Assembly: GCA_012840625.1 (NCBI GenBank)
Contig: DUSB01000075.1
Span: 1-9,114 of the forward strand
Direction of reading: 5' to 3'
DNA from: Syntrophomonadaceae bacterium
GTDB taxonomy: Bacteria > Bacillota > Syntrophomonadia > Syntrophomonadales > Syntrophomonadaceae
Length of the DNA: 9,114 nt
A program made the position numbers and the translations under genes. Below, in pieces: positions 1 through 5,835 of this stretch. Position 1 is the stretch's first letter. Every line of letters begins with the position of its first letter. Under the pieces are notes generated by a model. That model had not been told where the DNA came from, did not search any database, and saw nothing but the letters and a program-made list of their open reading frames with translations.

Positions 1-27
1 ACACCTTTTACCCCCCAACAAGCCGCA

Positions 28-1068
28 TTAAAGAGCAATAAAACTTACTCCAAAAGTAGAACCATAGCCGGCTTTACTTTCAACAAATACCTCTCCGCCA
101 TGTAGATCTATTATATGCTTAACAATGGATAAACCAAGCCCCTTACCACCTAACTCACGCGACCTGGCTTTATCTACCCGGTAAAAACGTTCAAAGATAC
201 GTGGAAGCTTTTCGCGGGGAATACCCATGCCGGTATCCGCAATGGTAGTAACAACCCGCCCTTCCTGCTGAAAACATCGAATGATGATCTCCCCACCAGC
301 AGGGGTATACTTCACAGCATTATCCAGCAAGTTAATCAGCACCTGGTTTAAAAGGTCTGCATCAGCGCGGATAAGGGCAAGCTCCTGTTGATAAATAAAT
401 TCAACCTGTAAATGTTTATCACTAATCTGCGGCGTCAGAATACTTAACACACTGCGAATGGATTGAACTATACATACTGGTTCCATACGGATCATACGTT
501 CCTTCGATTCTATGGAGGATAATGTAAGCAGATCGTCGATCAGCCTGCTGAGACGATCTGCTTCGGAATCAATAATACTGAGGAAACGCCTACAAAGAAT
601 ACGGTCCTCCAAAGCACCATCCAGCAGTGTTTCTACGAAACCTTTTATAGAGGTCAGCGGTGTACGCAGTTCATGAGAGACATTGCCTACAAATTCTGCC
701 CGCATCTGGTCAAAATTACGTGCATCGGTTACGTCATGAAATACAATCACTGCACCCTCTATCAAATGTTGCTGGATTACAATAGGGGCTACATGAACTC
801 TAAAAGTCTGCGAACGTAAGCCCAAACTGGTTTCAGCAAACATCTCTTTGCCATTGCGCAGGACACTACATACCATATCGTTAATTTTTTGATTATCCAA
901 CAGGGTAAAAAAGGCTTTACCCACGATTTCTTCGTTTTTTAATATCAGCAATTTACTGGCAGCACGATTGGCCAGAACCACCCTGGCCTGATTATCGATC
1001 ACCAGCACTCCTTCAATCATATTGGATAAGATCATCTCCATGATGAGGCTTTGTTGAGTTTGCTCCAT
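28..1068 (-). CDS. PAS-domain sensor histidine kinase, PhoR-like, no membrane segment
   Basis: Orthodox histidine kinase that should autophosphorylate on His and pass phosphate to the response regulator encoded just upstream. Numbering here starts from the GTG at 1077. A PAS domain covers about residues 14-118. The H-box (SHELRTP) places the phosphorylated His at 135. The ATPase domain shows an N-box around N249/N253, a G1 box DTGMGIP (281-287), the FERFYRVD stretch (295-302) and a G2 box GGKGLGLSIVK (310-320). The order is that of PhoR/WalK, but the usual N-terminal membrane segments, extracytoplasmic loop and HAMP domain are absent: about 346 aa against 450-600. The kinase is therefore probably cytoplasmic. 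I start it at the ATG at 1068. The GTG at 1077 lies inside AGGTGAG, which serves as ribosome binding site 4 nt from that ATG. It is the last gene seen in the pgeF-regulator-kinase operon. The specific signal is unknown; phosphate sensing is only a guess from similarity. Confidence 0.93.
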   Translation of the reverse strand: MEQTQQSLIMEMILSNMIEGVLVIDNQARVVLANRAASKLLILKNEEIVGKAFFTLLDNQKINDMVCSVLRNGKEMFAETSLGLRSQTFRVHVAPIVIQQHLIEGAVIVFHDVTDARNFDQMRAEFVGNVSHELRTPLTSIKGFVETLLDGALEDRILCRRFLSIIDSEADRLSRLIDDLLTLSSIESKERMIRMEPVCIVQSIRSVLSILTPQISDKHLQVEFIYQQELALIRADADLLNQVLINLLDNAVKYTPAGGEIIIRCFQQEGRVVTTIADTGMGIPREKLPRIFERFYRVDKARSRELGGKGLGLSIVKHIIDLHGGEVFVESKAGYGSTFGVSFIAL

Positions 1069-1094
1069 TTCACTCACCTATTCGCCAAAGATTT

Positions 1095-1796
1095 TTATTT
1101 ATCTAAAAATCTATATCCTACTCCACGAACCGTTTCAATATACTCTGGATCCATCGAATCATCCTGTAATTTTTGTCGCAGGTGTCGGATATGAACATCT
1201 ACTGTACGTGTATCACCAGAATGTTCATAACCCCATACTTTCTCTAGAAGAACCTCACGACGAAAGACTTTTCCCTGATTCATAACCATTAGACTTAACA
1301 GCTCAAATTCTTTGGGAGTCAGATCAAGCTTCTTATTACCAATAAAAGCTTCAAAATCATCTGGAATGACCACAAGGTCTTTAAACATGAGTACCTTACT
1401 CTGATCCTCTTGAGCCAGAATATGAATCGCTCTCAGCCGAGCTTTAATTCTGGCTACTAATTCCCGGGGACTAAAAGGTTTTTTTATGTAATCATCCCCA
1501 CCCATTTCCAAACCTAACACTGTATCAATTTCTTCACCCCGTGCGGTTAAAAAGATGATGGGAATGGAACGATAACTTTCATCCTGTTTTAACCTTTGAC
1601 AAACCTCAAGACCATCCATGCCTGGAAGCATTATGTCCAATACAATTAAATCAGGCAGGTGCTTTTCCACCAATTCCAGAGCAGTAGAACCATCACAGGC
1701 AACCAATACCTGAAAGCCTTCTTTCTCCAGGTTAAACCGTACCAGTTCAACAATATAAGCTTCATCATCAACTACAAGTATTTTTGATCCCGACAT
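1095..1796 (-). CDS. OmpR/PhoB-family response regulator (PhoP/PhoB-like)
   Basis: Two-domain transcription factor of 233 aa, the normal length for the family. The receiver domain (residues 4-118) has the acidic pair D10/D11, phosphoacceptor D54 (IVLD), T84 and K106 (IKKPF), so every catalytic residue is present. The C-terminal winged helix (about 135-231) shows the family pattern LTPKEFELL, the RTVDVHIRHLRQKL recognition helix and the ending ETVRGVGYRF. It most resembles PhoP/PhoB and partners the histidine kinase that starts about 26 nt downstream. The start is an ATG with AAGGAGA 8-9 nt upstream; the TAA stop of pgeF is part of this ribosome binding site (TAAGGAGA), so translation of the two genes is probably coupled. 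Target genes cannot be read from this window. The phosphate-regulon assignment is an inference from similarity alone. Confidence 0.95.
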   Translation of the reverse strand: MSGSKILVVDDEAYIVELVRFNLEKEGFQVLVACDGSTALELVEKHLPDLIVLDIMLPGMDGLEVCQRLKQDESYRSIPIIFLTARGEEIDTVLGLEMGGDDYIKKPFSPRELVARIKARLRAIHILAQEDQSKVLMFKDLVVIPDDFEAFIGNKKLDLTPKEFELLSLMVMNQGKVFRREVLLEKVWGYEHSGDTRTVDVHIRHLRQKLQDDSMDPEYIETVRGVGYRFLDK

Positions 1797-1807
1797 TTAA
1801 TCTCTCC

Positions 1808-2620
1808 TTAGTCCCGTAACGCTAATACTGCGCCCATACGGCCAGTTATCCCTCCCTCCCGGCGATAGGAAAAAAAACGCGCTTCACATCCAGTGCAGAG
1901 CTTGCTGCTGCTGATATGCCGGGGAAGAATTCCTTCATCAAGAAGTATTTTGCGGTTGGTAGCTTTGAGATCCCAGAAATATCCCCGTTCATCCTTTTTG
2001 ATTATATCATGGACGGCGGTGAATTCCCTTTGAACCTTTGCCTTTAGATCCTCCTTGATCTGAAAACAACACTTATCAATCCCGGGACCAATAAAAACCT
2101 GTATGTCTGCAGGATCGGTTCCAAACTCACTTTTCAGGCTGAGAACCATTGCCGCAGCAATCCGCGACATAGTTCCTTTCCAGCCTGCATGGGCCAGACC
2201 AATCACCCGCTGCCTGGGGTCGAAAAAAAACATAGGAATACAATCAGCATAAAAACTCATCAGCACCAAACCCGGAGATTGTGTGATCATCGCATCGTAA
2301 TCAGCCAGTGCTGAACTAAAAGTATAAGCACCCAAACCCCGATCACGATCATCAACCACTGCCACTTGATTACCATGTACCTGCTGACAGCAGACTACAT
2401 TATCCAGATCAAGCTGCAGGGCATGAAGAAAACGCTGGCGATTGCTTATAACCGTCTCGGCTTGATCGCCAACATGTAAACCCAGATTCAAACTGTAATA
2501 AGGGGCTGTACTTTGTCCTCCATAGCGGGATGAGAAAGCTGCACATACTCCTTCTTCTTCCCAAACTGGTATGTTTAGATACAGAAGGTCATCTTTTTTT
2601 TGCCATTCAGCAGTCAACAT
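1808..2620 (-). CDS. pgeF: Laccase-domain purine nucleoside phosphorylase (YfiH/YlmD, polyphenol oxidase family)
   Basis: Member of the YfiH/DUF152 family. These zinc enzymes act on purine nucleosides (phosphorolysis, adenosine deamination); in Escherichia coli PgeF/YfiH also removes misincorporated residues from peptidoglycan precursors. The older name polyphenol oxidase/laccase is still widespread. The 270-aa length is normal. The metal-site residues are visible: H82 in QQVHG, C127 in YADCIPMF and H144 in LAHAGWKGT. The family motifs SRYGG (31-35) and SLNLGLHVGD (43-52) and the ending CTGC...FFSYRREGG...GRMGA are also present. The start is an ATG; the nearest Shine-Dalgarno-like sequence (AGAGG) is rather distant at about 12 nt, so initiation may be weak. 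It is the first gene of the operon with the two-component system, and it diverges from the zinc-ribbon gene across 52 nt. In related Clostridia it often lies near nrdR and ylmC/ymxH, as here. Confidence 0.93.
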   Translation of the reverse strand: MLTAEWQKKDDLLYLNIPVWEEEGVCAAFSSRYGGQSTAPYYSLNLGLHVGDQAETVISNRQRFLHALQLDLDNVVCCQQVHGNQVAVVDDRDRGLGAYTFSSALADYDAMITQSPGLVLMSFYADCIPMFFFDPRQRVIGLAHAGWKGTMSRIAAAMVLSLKSEFGTDPADIQVFIGPGIDKCCFQIKEDLKAKVQREFTAVHDIIKKDERGYFWDLKATNRKILLDEGILPRHISSSKLCTGCEARFFSYRREGGITGRMGAVLALRD

Positions 2621-2649
2621 TTGTTCTTATCGCCTCTTTCGCATACAAT
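2621..2649 (+). promoter_or_regulatory. Candidate sigma-A promoter for the zinc-ribbon/HTH operon
   Basis: TTGTTC (2621-2626), a 17-nt spacer and TACAAT (2644-2649), the latter 5 of 6 to TATAAT. Transcription would start near 2656, just ahead of the CAGGAG ribosome binding site of the gene at 2673. The -35 box is weak and directly abuts the pgeF start codon. No convincing promoter for pgeF was found in the opposite direction. Confidence 0.4.
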
Positions 2650-2672
2650 AAAAAAAACAGGAGTGTGGAATT

Positions 2673-2972
2673 ATGATTACTTGCCCCGCATGCAACGAAA
2701 AATTGGATCAACCGGAAATATCTTGTCCGCATTGCTCTTATATTTTTACAACCGGACCCTGGGTAGTAATCCGCAAGTCTTATCCCCCTGAAGATCGTAT
2801 TATTGAAAGCCTGATCCGGTCATTTAATGTACCAGTCCGGCTTATACACGAATCCATTGCCCCGGTGGCTGGAATTACGATTGGTCCACTGGCAGAAGTA
2901 AAAATCGCTGTTCCACAGGTTTTTGCTTCCTATGTTCTAGATTTACTTTCAGCCCCTCATCCCAAGGAGTGA
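2673..2972 (+). CDS. Zinc-ribbon protein with DUF2007-like domain (putative signal-transducing protein)
   Basis: A 99-aa protein of two parts. Residues 4-21 form a short zinc ribbon with C4/C7 and C18/C21 (CPAC and CPHC). Residues 30-92 resemble DUF2007, a small alpha/beta domain of unknown function labelled a prokaryotic signal-transducing protein. The cues are the opening WVVIRKSYPPEDRIIESLIRS, a middle PVRLIHES and a closing strand-helix AEVKIAVPQVFASYVLDLL. The ATG has CAGGAG 9 nt upstream. The next gene starts 6 nt after the stop, and its ribosome binding site (AAGGAG) lies inside the last codons here, so the two are co-translated. The biochemical role is unknown. The zinc ribbon suggests binding to nucleic acid or protein, but this is inference. 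Confidence 0.8.
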   Translation: MITCPACNEKLDQPEISCPHCSYIFTTGPWVVIRKSYPPEDRIIESLIRSFNVPVRLIHESIAPVAGITIGPLAEVKIAVPQVFASYVLDLLSAPHPKE

Positions 2973-2978
2973 GCCACA

Positions 2979-3824
2979 TTGTTAACAGTAAGTGACGTTG
3001 CACACCGATACCAGATAAACTACCAGCAGGTTCATGATCTAGTGCAATATGGTTATTTGCCGGTCGCTAAAATAGATCGCAATTATAAACATGGTATGCG
3101 TTATCTCTTTGCTGAATCGGACGTTGAAAACCTTGATGTTTTTTCTCACCTAGCTGAAATCCACGAGCTGCAGCTTAGAAAACCAGATACAGCACAGCGG
3201 CGTTCAGACTTTAGACAGGTTCTTTCGCTTATGGATCGCTATGAACGCTTCCTGGAAGAAATACAGCACTATCCAGAAAAAGAAGCACTTGAAGTCTGTT
3301 TTTACCTGTTTCATTTAAATCATTATGCTAAGACTTATCCCCAGCAAAGTGAAGCACTTTATCAGTTAAAAGATCAGGTTTTAAAAAAACTATATTTCCA
3401 AAATGCAGACTTAATAAGTCTTCGCTATTTGCAGGGTCCTGATAAACACAACATTTGGCTGTGCGAAGACTGTAAAGAATCAGCCCATGCTGCTGGCTTG
3501 TCCTATAGAAAATTCATTCAAAACGAAGACTACTGCCCTAAATGCACGATTATGTCAGTAGAAAAAGAGTACTATTCGCTCATAGAATTTCGCTTGCAGG
3601 TGGATGAATTTCGTTTTGCTTTCCATCTTCCGCTACGTCGAGCGGCTAAATGGCTAAAAAACATTGATGAGCTTCCCCATGGTATAAGAAAAACAGGCCG
3701 CTATGATGACCGCATGTACCTTTATGGACGTCCCATCAGCCGCATAGAGGAGCGGGTCTTTACGTTGAAAATGGTGCATACAGCATTGAAGGCCTACGTA
3801 GAAACTGAAACGTATGATGTTTAA
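2979..3824 (+). CDS. Unrecognised protein with N-terminal helix-turn-helix and internal CxxC-CxxC zinc knuckle
   Basis: I do not recognise this 281-aa protein as a named family. Residues 2-52 look like a MerR/excisionase-type winged helix-turn-helix: LTVSDVAHRY, the turn QINYQQVHDLVQYGYLP, a wing with K-rich DRNYKHGMRY and the closing FAESDVENL. The middle (about 70-155) is helical, with heptad-like stretches that may dimerise. A four-cysteine knuckle follows (C162/C165 and C186/C189, 20 residues between the pairs). The C-terminal third is basic and rich in aromatic residues (HLPLRRAAKWLK, GIRKTGRYDDRMYLYGRP). The start is TTG with AAGGAG 9 nt upstream; no better ATG is nearby. It is coupled to the zinc-ribbon gene before it and converges on nrdR with 18 nt between stops. 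A DNA-binding regulator is plausible; its targets are unknown. The domain call is moderately sure, the function is not. Confidence 0.8.
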   Translation: MLTVSDVAHRYQINYQQVHDLVQYGYLPVAKIDRNYKHGMRYLFAESDVENLDVFSHLAEIHELQLRKPDTAQRRSDFRQVLSLMDRYERFLEEIQHYPEKEALEVCFYLFHLNHYAKTYPQQSEALYQLKDQVLKKLYFQNADLISLRYLQGPDKHNIWLCEDCKESAHAAGLSYRKFIQNEDYCPKCTIMSVEKEYYSLIEFRLQVDEFRFAFHLPLRRAAKWLKNIDELPHGIRKTGRYDDRMYLYGRPISRIEERVFTLKMVHTALKAYVETETYDV

Positions 3825-3842
3825 AGGGTTAAAATTCGCTTA

Positions 3843-4295
3843 CTATCCCTTTTTCAGTTGGTCAATGGTAATAATAAAGCTGTTTAAATCTTTAAACTGC
3901 TTGTACACGGAAGCAAAACGAACATAGGCTACCTCATCTAAAGCCCGCAGGGCATCCATGACCTTTTCACCAATGATTTTGCTGCTCACTTCTGGTTCAT
4001 TCAGATCACGAAGTTCTCTTTCAATCTGATTTAACATTCCTTCAATGGCTTCCATACTGACAGGTCTTTTTTCACAGGCCCGGCTGATGCCACTCAGCAG
4101 CTTATTGCGATCAAAAGGTTCACGGCGGCCACTTTTTTTTATGACCATCAGAGGGCGTTCCTCATAGCGCTCATACGTTGTAAAACGACGTTTACATTCA
4201 AGACATTCGCGTCGTCTGCGAATCGAATAGCCTTCATCACTGGCACGGCTGTCTATCACCTTACTGTCCTCTGCCTGACAGTATGGACATCGCAT
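3843..4295 (-). CDS. nrdR: Transcriptional repressor NrdR
   Basis: Repressor of ribonucleotide reductase genes that senses ATP/dATP. The 150-aa length is standard. The N-terminal zinc ribbon uses C3/C6 (MRCPYC) and C31/C34 (CLEC), followed by KRRFTTYERYE and the ATP-cone domain (about 46-136) with VIKKSGRREPFDRNKLLSGI. The ending VAYVRFASVYKQFKDL is also typical of the family. The start is an ATG preceded by AGGGGTGG at a 7-nt spacing. A sigma-A-like promoter with a perfect dyad lies between this gene and ylmC/ymxH, so nrdR can be transcribed on its own. No ribonucleotide reductase gene is in the window, and I saw no obvious copy of the NrdR box (ACACWATATATWGTGT type), so autoregulation is not shown. 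Confidence 0.97.
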   Translation of the reverse strand: MRCPYCQAEDSKVIDSRASDEGYSIRRRRECLECKRRFTTYERYEERPLMVIKKSGRREPFDRNKLLSGISRACEKRPVSMEAIEGMLNQIERELRDLNEPEVSSKIIGEKVMDALRALDEVAYVRFASVYKQFKDLNSFIITIDQLKKG

Positions 4296-4325
4296 TAAAC
4301 ATCCACCCCTCTAATAAACCCATCG

Positions 4326-4343
4326 GGGTACGTAATCGTACCC
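4326..4343 (-). promoter_or_regulatory. Perfect dyad at the predicted nrdR transcription start
   Basis: A 7-bp perfect inverted repeat, GGGTACG and CGTACCC with a 4-nt centre, spans the predicted start point (about 4339) of the nrdR promoter. It could be a protein operator or a hairpin at the 5' end of the mRNA. It is not followed by a T-run in the direction of transcription, so a terminator for ylmC/ymxH is less likely. Confidence 0.4.
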
Positions 4344-4345
4344 TT

Positions 4346-4374
4346 ATTATGACTAAAATAGCGCTTATATTCAA
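4346..4374 (-). promoter_or_regulatory. Sigma-A-type promoter of nrdR
   Basis: Read on the minus strand: TTGAAT (4374-4369), a 17-nt spacer and CATAAT (4351-4346), that is 4 of 6 and 5 of 6 to the consensus. It lies between the ylmC/ymxH stop codon and nrdR, about 50 nt upstream of the nrdR start. Transcription would begin at about 4339, within the dyad. Confidence 0.55.
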
Positions 4375-4386
4375 TATTGGTTAGGC

Positions 4387-4674
4387 TTAATAGCCATCAT
4401 CCTGATAGCCATTTGGATTCTGGGCATCAATTTCACTAAAAGATGGTACCTCCACTAAAATTACATCACGACCAATACGCACGATTTTCTCCCAGGGAAT
4501 TACAATCTCTTCACGCCGGGCAAATACGCTCCAACCCCGCAGTTTACCTGGCAAAATGAAGGCCAGTACCCGTCCCTTTTCTAAATCAAGATCGATATCT
4601 ATTATGTTTCCCAGTTTCTTTCCATCCATTATATTAACCACATCACGCGTACGCAGATCAGATATCTTAATCAT
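4387..4674 (-). CDS. YlmC/YmxH-family sporulation protein (PRC-barrel)
   Basis: Small PRC-barrel protein of 95 aa, the usual size for the YlmC/YmxH sporulation family of endospore formers. Family cues are the opening IKISDLRTRDVVNIMDGKKLG, then a barrel strand pattern IIDIDLDLEKGRVLAFILPG, a WSVFARREEIVIPWEKIVRIG core and the strand VILVEV at about residues 71-76. The acidic tail (80-95) is variable. The molecular function is not known; annotation rests on its conservation in spore formers. The ATG is preceded by AAGGGGGAG with 6-7 nt spacing. In many Clostridia the neighbour upstream is the sigE/sigG sporulation-factor cluster; here a divergent flagellar unit occupies that place. A sigma-E-like promoter candidate lies about 50-80 nt upstream. 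nrdR follows after 91 nt but has its own promoter. Confidence 0.88.
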   Translation of the reverse strand: MIKISDLRTRDVVNIMDGKKLGNIIDIDLDLEKGRVLAFILPGKLRGWSVFARREEIVIPWEKIVRIGRDVILVEVPSFSEIDAQNPNGYQDDGY

Positions 4675-4723
4675 ACAGTCTCCCCCTTTATCAACCCTAT
4701 CAGTTTTTATTGGTTTTATAGCT

Positions 4724-4752
4724 ATTATATGAGCAAGAGGGAGAAAACTTGC
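4724..4752 (-). promoter_or_regulatory. Candidate ylmC/ymxH promoter, sigma-E-like
   Basis: Minus strand: GCAAGTT (4752-4746), a 14-nt spacer and CATATAAT (4731-4724). This resembles the Bacillus sigma-E pattern (KMATATT, about 14 nt, CATACAHT) at 5 of 7 and 7 of 8 positions, and would suit a sporulation gene. The same -10 contains a perfect sigma-A TATAAT, but no -35 box is seen 16-18 nt upstream of it. Which sigma factor is used cannot be settled by eye. Confidence 0.35.
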
Positions 4753-4895
4753 CCGGCTATATATCAGTTCTTATCAACCGAAAAGTTGTTCCAGCACTTT
4801 CAACTATAAATTTCCTGCTTATGAAAACTGCCGTTTTAACTTTTAAAAGGAGCAAACAGAGAGATAAATGAATGTCATTATCTATCTTAGAGCTT

Positions 4896-4921
4896 TAGAA
4901 AAAAATCCTATTAACCGATAT
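4896..4921 (+). promoter_or_regulatory. Sigma-D (sigma-28/FliA) promoter of the flgG operon
   Basis: TAGA (4896-4899), a 14-nt spacer and ACCGATAT (4914-4921), compared with the sigma-28 consensus TAAA, 14-16 nt, GCCGATAT: 3 of 4 and 7 of 8. It lies about 100 nt upstream of flgG, and the flagellar target gene fits the sigma factor. Transcription would begin near 4928, immediately before the two leader hairpins. A late-flagellar-class control of this unit follows if the promoter is real. Confidence 0.65.
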
Positions 4922-4932
4922 ATAATCTATAT

Positions 4933-4989
4933 CCGGGCTGGACTCTTCTACGAGAGGCCCGGCGTGGTACGAAACGATTGAAGTACCAC
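4933..4989 (+). ncRNA. Two tandem hairpins in the flgG 5' leader
   Basis: Hairpin 1: CCGGGC (4933-4938) pairs with GCCCGG (4957-4962), and inside it CTCT (4943-4946) pairs with AGAG (4953-4956). A 4-nt bulge lies on the 5' side and the loop is 6 nt. Hairpin 2, one base later: GTGGTAC (4964-4970) pairs perfectly with GTACCAC (4983-4989) around a 12-nt loop. The ribosome binding site AGGAG (5010-5014) is left outside both stems. No T-run follows, so neither is an ordinary terminator. I could not match the pair to the class I or II cyclic-di-GMP riboswitch or any other known leader. The structures are seen by eye; a regulatory function is inference. Confidence 0.5.
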
Positions 4990-5023
4990 CATCATTTTGT
5001 TGAATGGATAGGAGTGCATAACT

Positions 5024-5806
5024 ATGATGAGGTCTCTCTATACTGCGAGTACCGGTATGTATGCGCAGCAGCTCCACATTGACACCCTGGCACATAACAT
5101 GTCCAATGTTAATACCACCGGGTTTAAAAAACAGCGGGTTGAGTTTCAGGATATTATGTATCAAACTATCAGGCGGCCTACGACTGGTACTACTATACAG
5201 CCAGTAGGAACATCTGTAGGACTGGGTGTTAAAACCGCCGCAATCAATACCCTTTTTGGGCAGGGACCCCTCCAGGCCACGGAAAACCCGTTAGACGTAG
5301 CCATTAATGGTGATGCTTTTTTCTGTATCGAAGTTCCCAATCGTGATGAACCCCTCTACACCCGGGATGGCGCCGTAAAAATTGATGCAGAAGGAAATCT
5401 GGTTACTGCTGATGGCTTTTACTACCTGGGAGTAGATCCTCTTCTCGAAGATGCTTACGAACCCACCATAGCCCGGGATGGTACGGTAAGCTGTAAAGTG
5501 CCGGACACCGATGAGGAAATAGAACTGGGTCGTTTGGAGTTGGTTAAATTTTCCAATCCGGCTGGCTTGCAACGACTGGGAAACAACCTTTATGCAGCAA
5601 CAGAAAATTCCGGAGAAGCCCTCTACTGGGATCCAGAAATGGATCCAACCGTTACCCTGGAATCGGGCTATCTGGAAATGGCCAACGTAAAAATAGTGGA
5701 AGAAATGGTTAATCTGATTACAGCACAACGTGCTTATGAGATTAATTCCAAAGTAATCCAGGCCTCAGACGAAATGCTGCAAACAGCCGCTAATCTAAGA
5801 AGGTAA
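5024..5806 (+). CDS. flgG: Flagellar basal-body rod protein FlgG
   Basis: Distal-rod (FlgF/FlgG-type) protein of the flagellar axial structure, exported by the flagellar type III apparatus and therefore lacking a Sec signal peptide. Its 260 aa match FlgG (about 260-265 aa). The N-terminal rod helix and motif are clear: MRSLYTASTGMYAQQ, then HNMSNVNTTGFKK (24-36), the flagellar-protein ANNLANVNT signature. A middle domain (about 90-210) contains NPLDVAINGDAFF and YTRDGAVKIDAEGNLVTADG, and the C-terminal helix carries GYLEMANVKIVEEMVNLITAQRAYE (start 215). Two ATG codons are adjacent; the first has AGGAG at a 9-nt spacing and is preferred. It could equally be called FlhO/FlhP by Bacillus usage. 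A sigma-D promoter and a structured leader precede it, and a rod-binding protein follows after 29 nt. Confidence 0.94.
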   Translation: MMRSLYTASTGMYAQQLHIDTLAHNMSNVNTTGFKKQRVEFQDIMYQTIRRPTTGTTIQPVGTSVGLGVKTAAINTLFGQGPLQATENPLDVAINGDAFFCIEVPNRDEPLYTRDGAVKIDAEGNLVTADGFYYLGVDPLLEDAYEPTIARDGTVSCKVPDTDEEIELGRLELVKFSNPAGLQRLGNNLYAATENSGEALYWDPEMDPTVTLESGYLEMANVKIVEEMVNLITAQRAYEINSKVIQASDEMLQTAANLRR

Positions 5807-5835
5807 AGGATGCTCATTAGAAAGGAAGATAAAAG

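Noticed and set aside
3823..3852. AAAGGG/CCCTTT hairpin between the convergent helix-turn-helix gene and nrdR, followed by TT
   Set aside because: Only 6 bp with an 18-nt loop, and one arm lies in the nrdR coding end. It might be a weak bidirectional terminator but is not supportable.
4688..4779. TTATCAACC repeats as DnaA boxes or an origin
   Set aside because: They differ from the DnaA box TTATNCACA at key positions, number only two and have no origin context.
4868..4981. 37-codon plus-strand ORF (begins MNVIIYLRALEKN) upstream of flgG
   Set aside because: The AAGGAG before it is 15 nt away, too far. The ORF runs through the sigma-D promoter and both leader hairpins, which explain the sequence better.
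4928..5000. Possible cyclic-di-GMP riboswitch in the flgG leader
   Set aside because: The conserved aptamer core sequences and tetraloop arrangement of class I and the pseudoknot features of class II are not seen; kept only as an unassigned leader structure.
4895..5164. 89-codon minus-strand frame covering the flgG leader and start
   Set aside because: Shadow of the real plus-strand flgG and its promoter region; no ribosome binding site or recognisable product.
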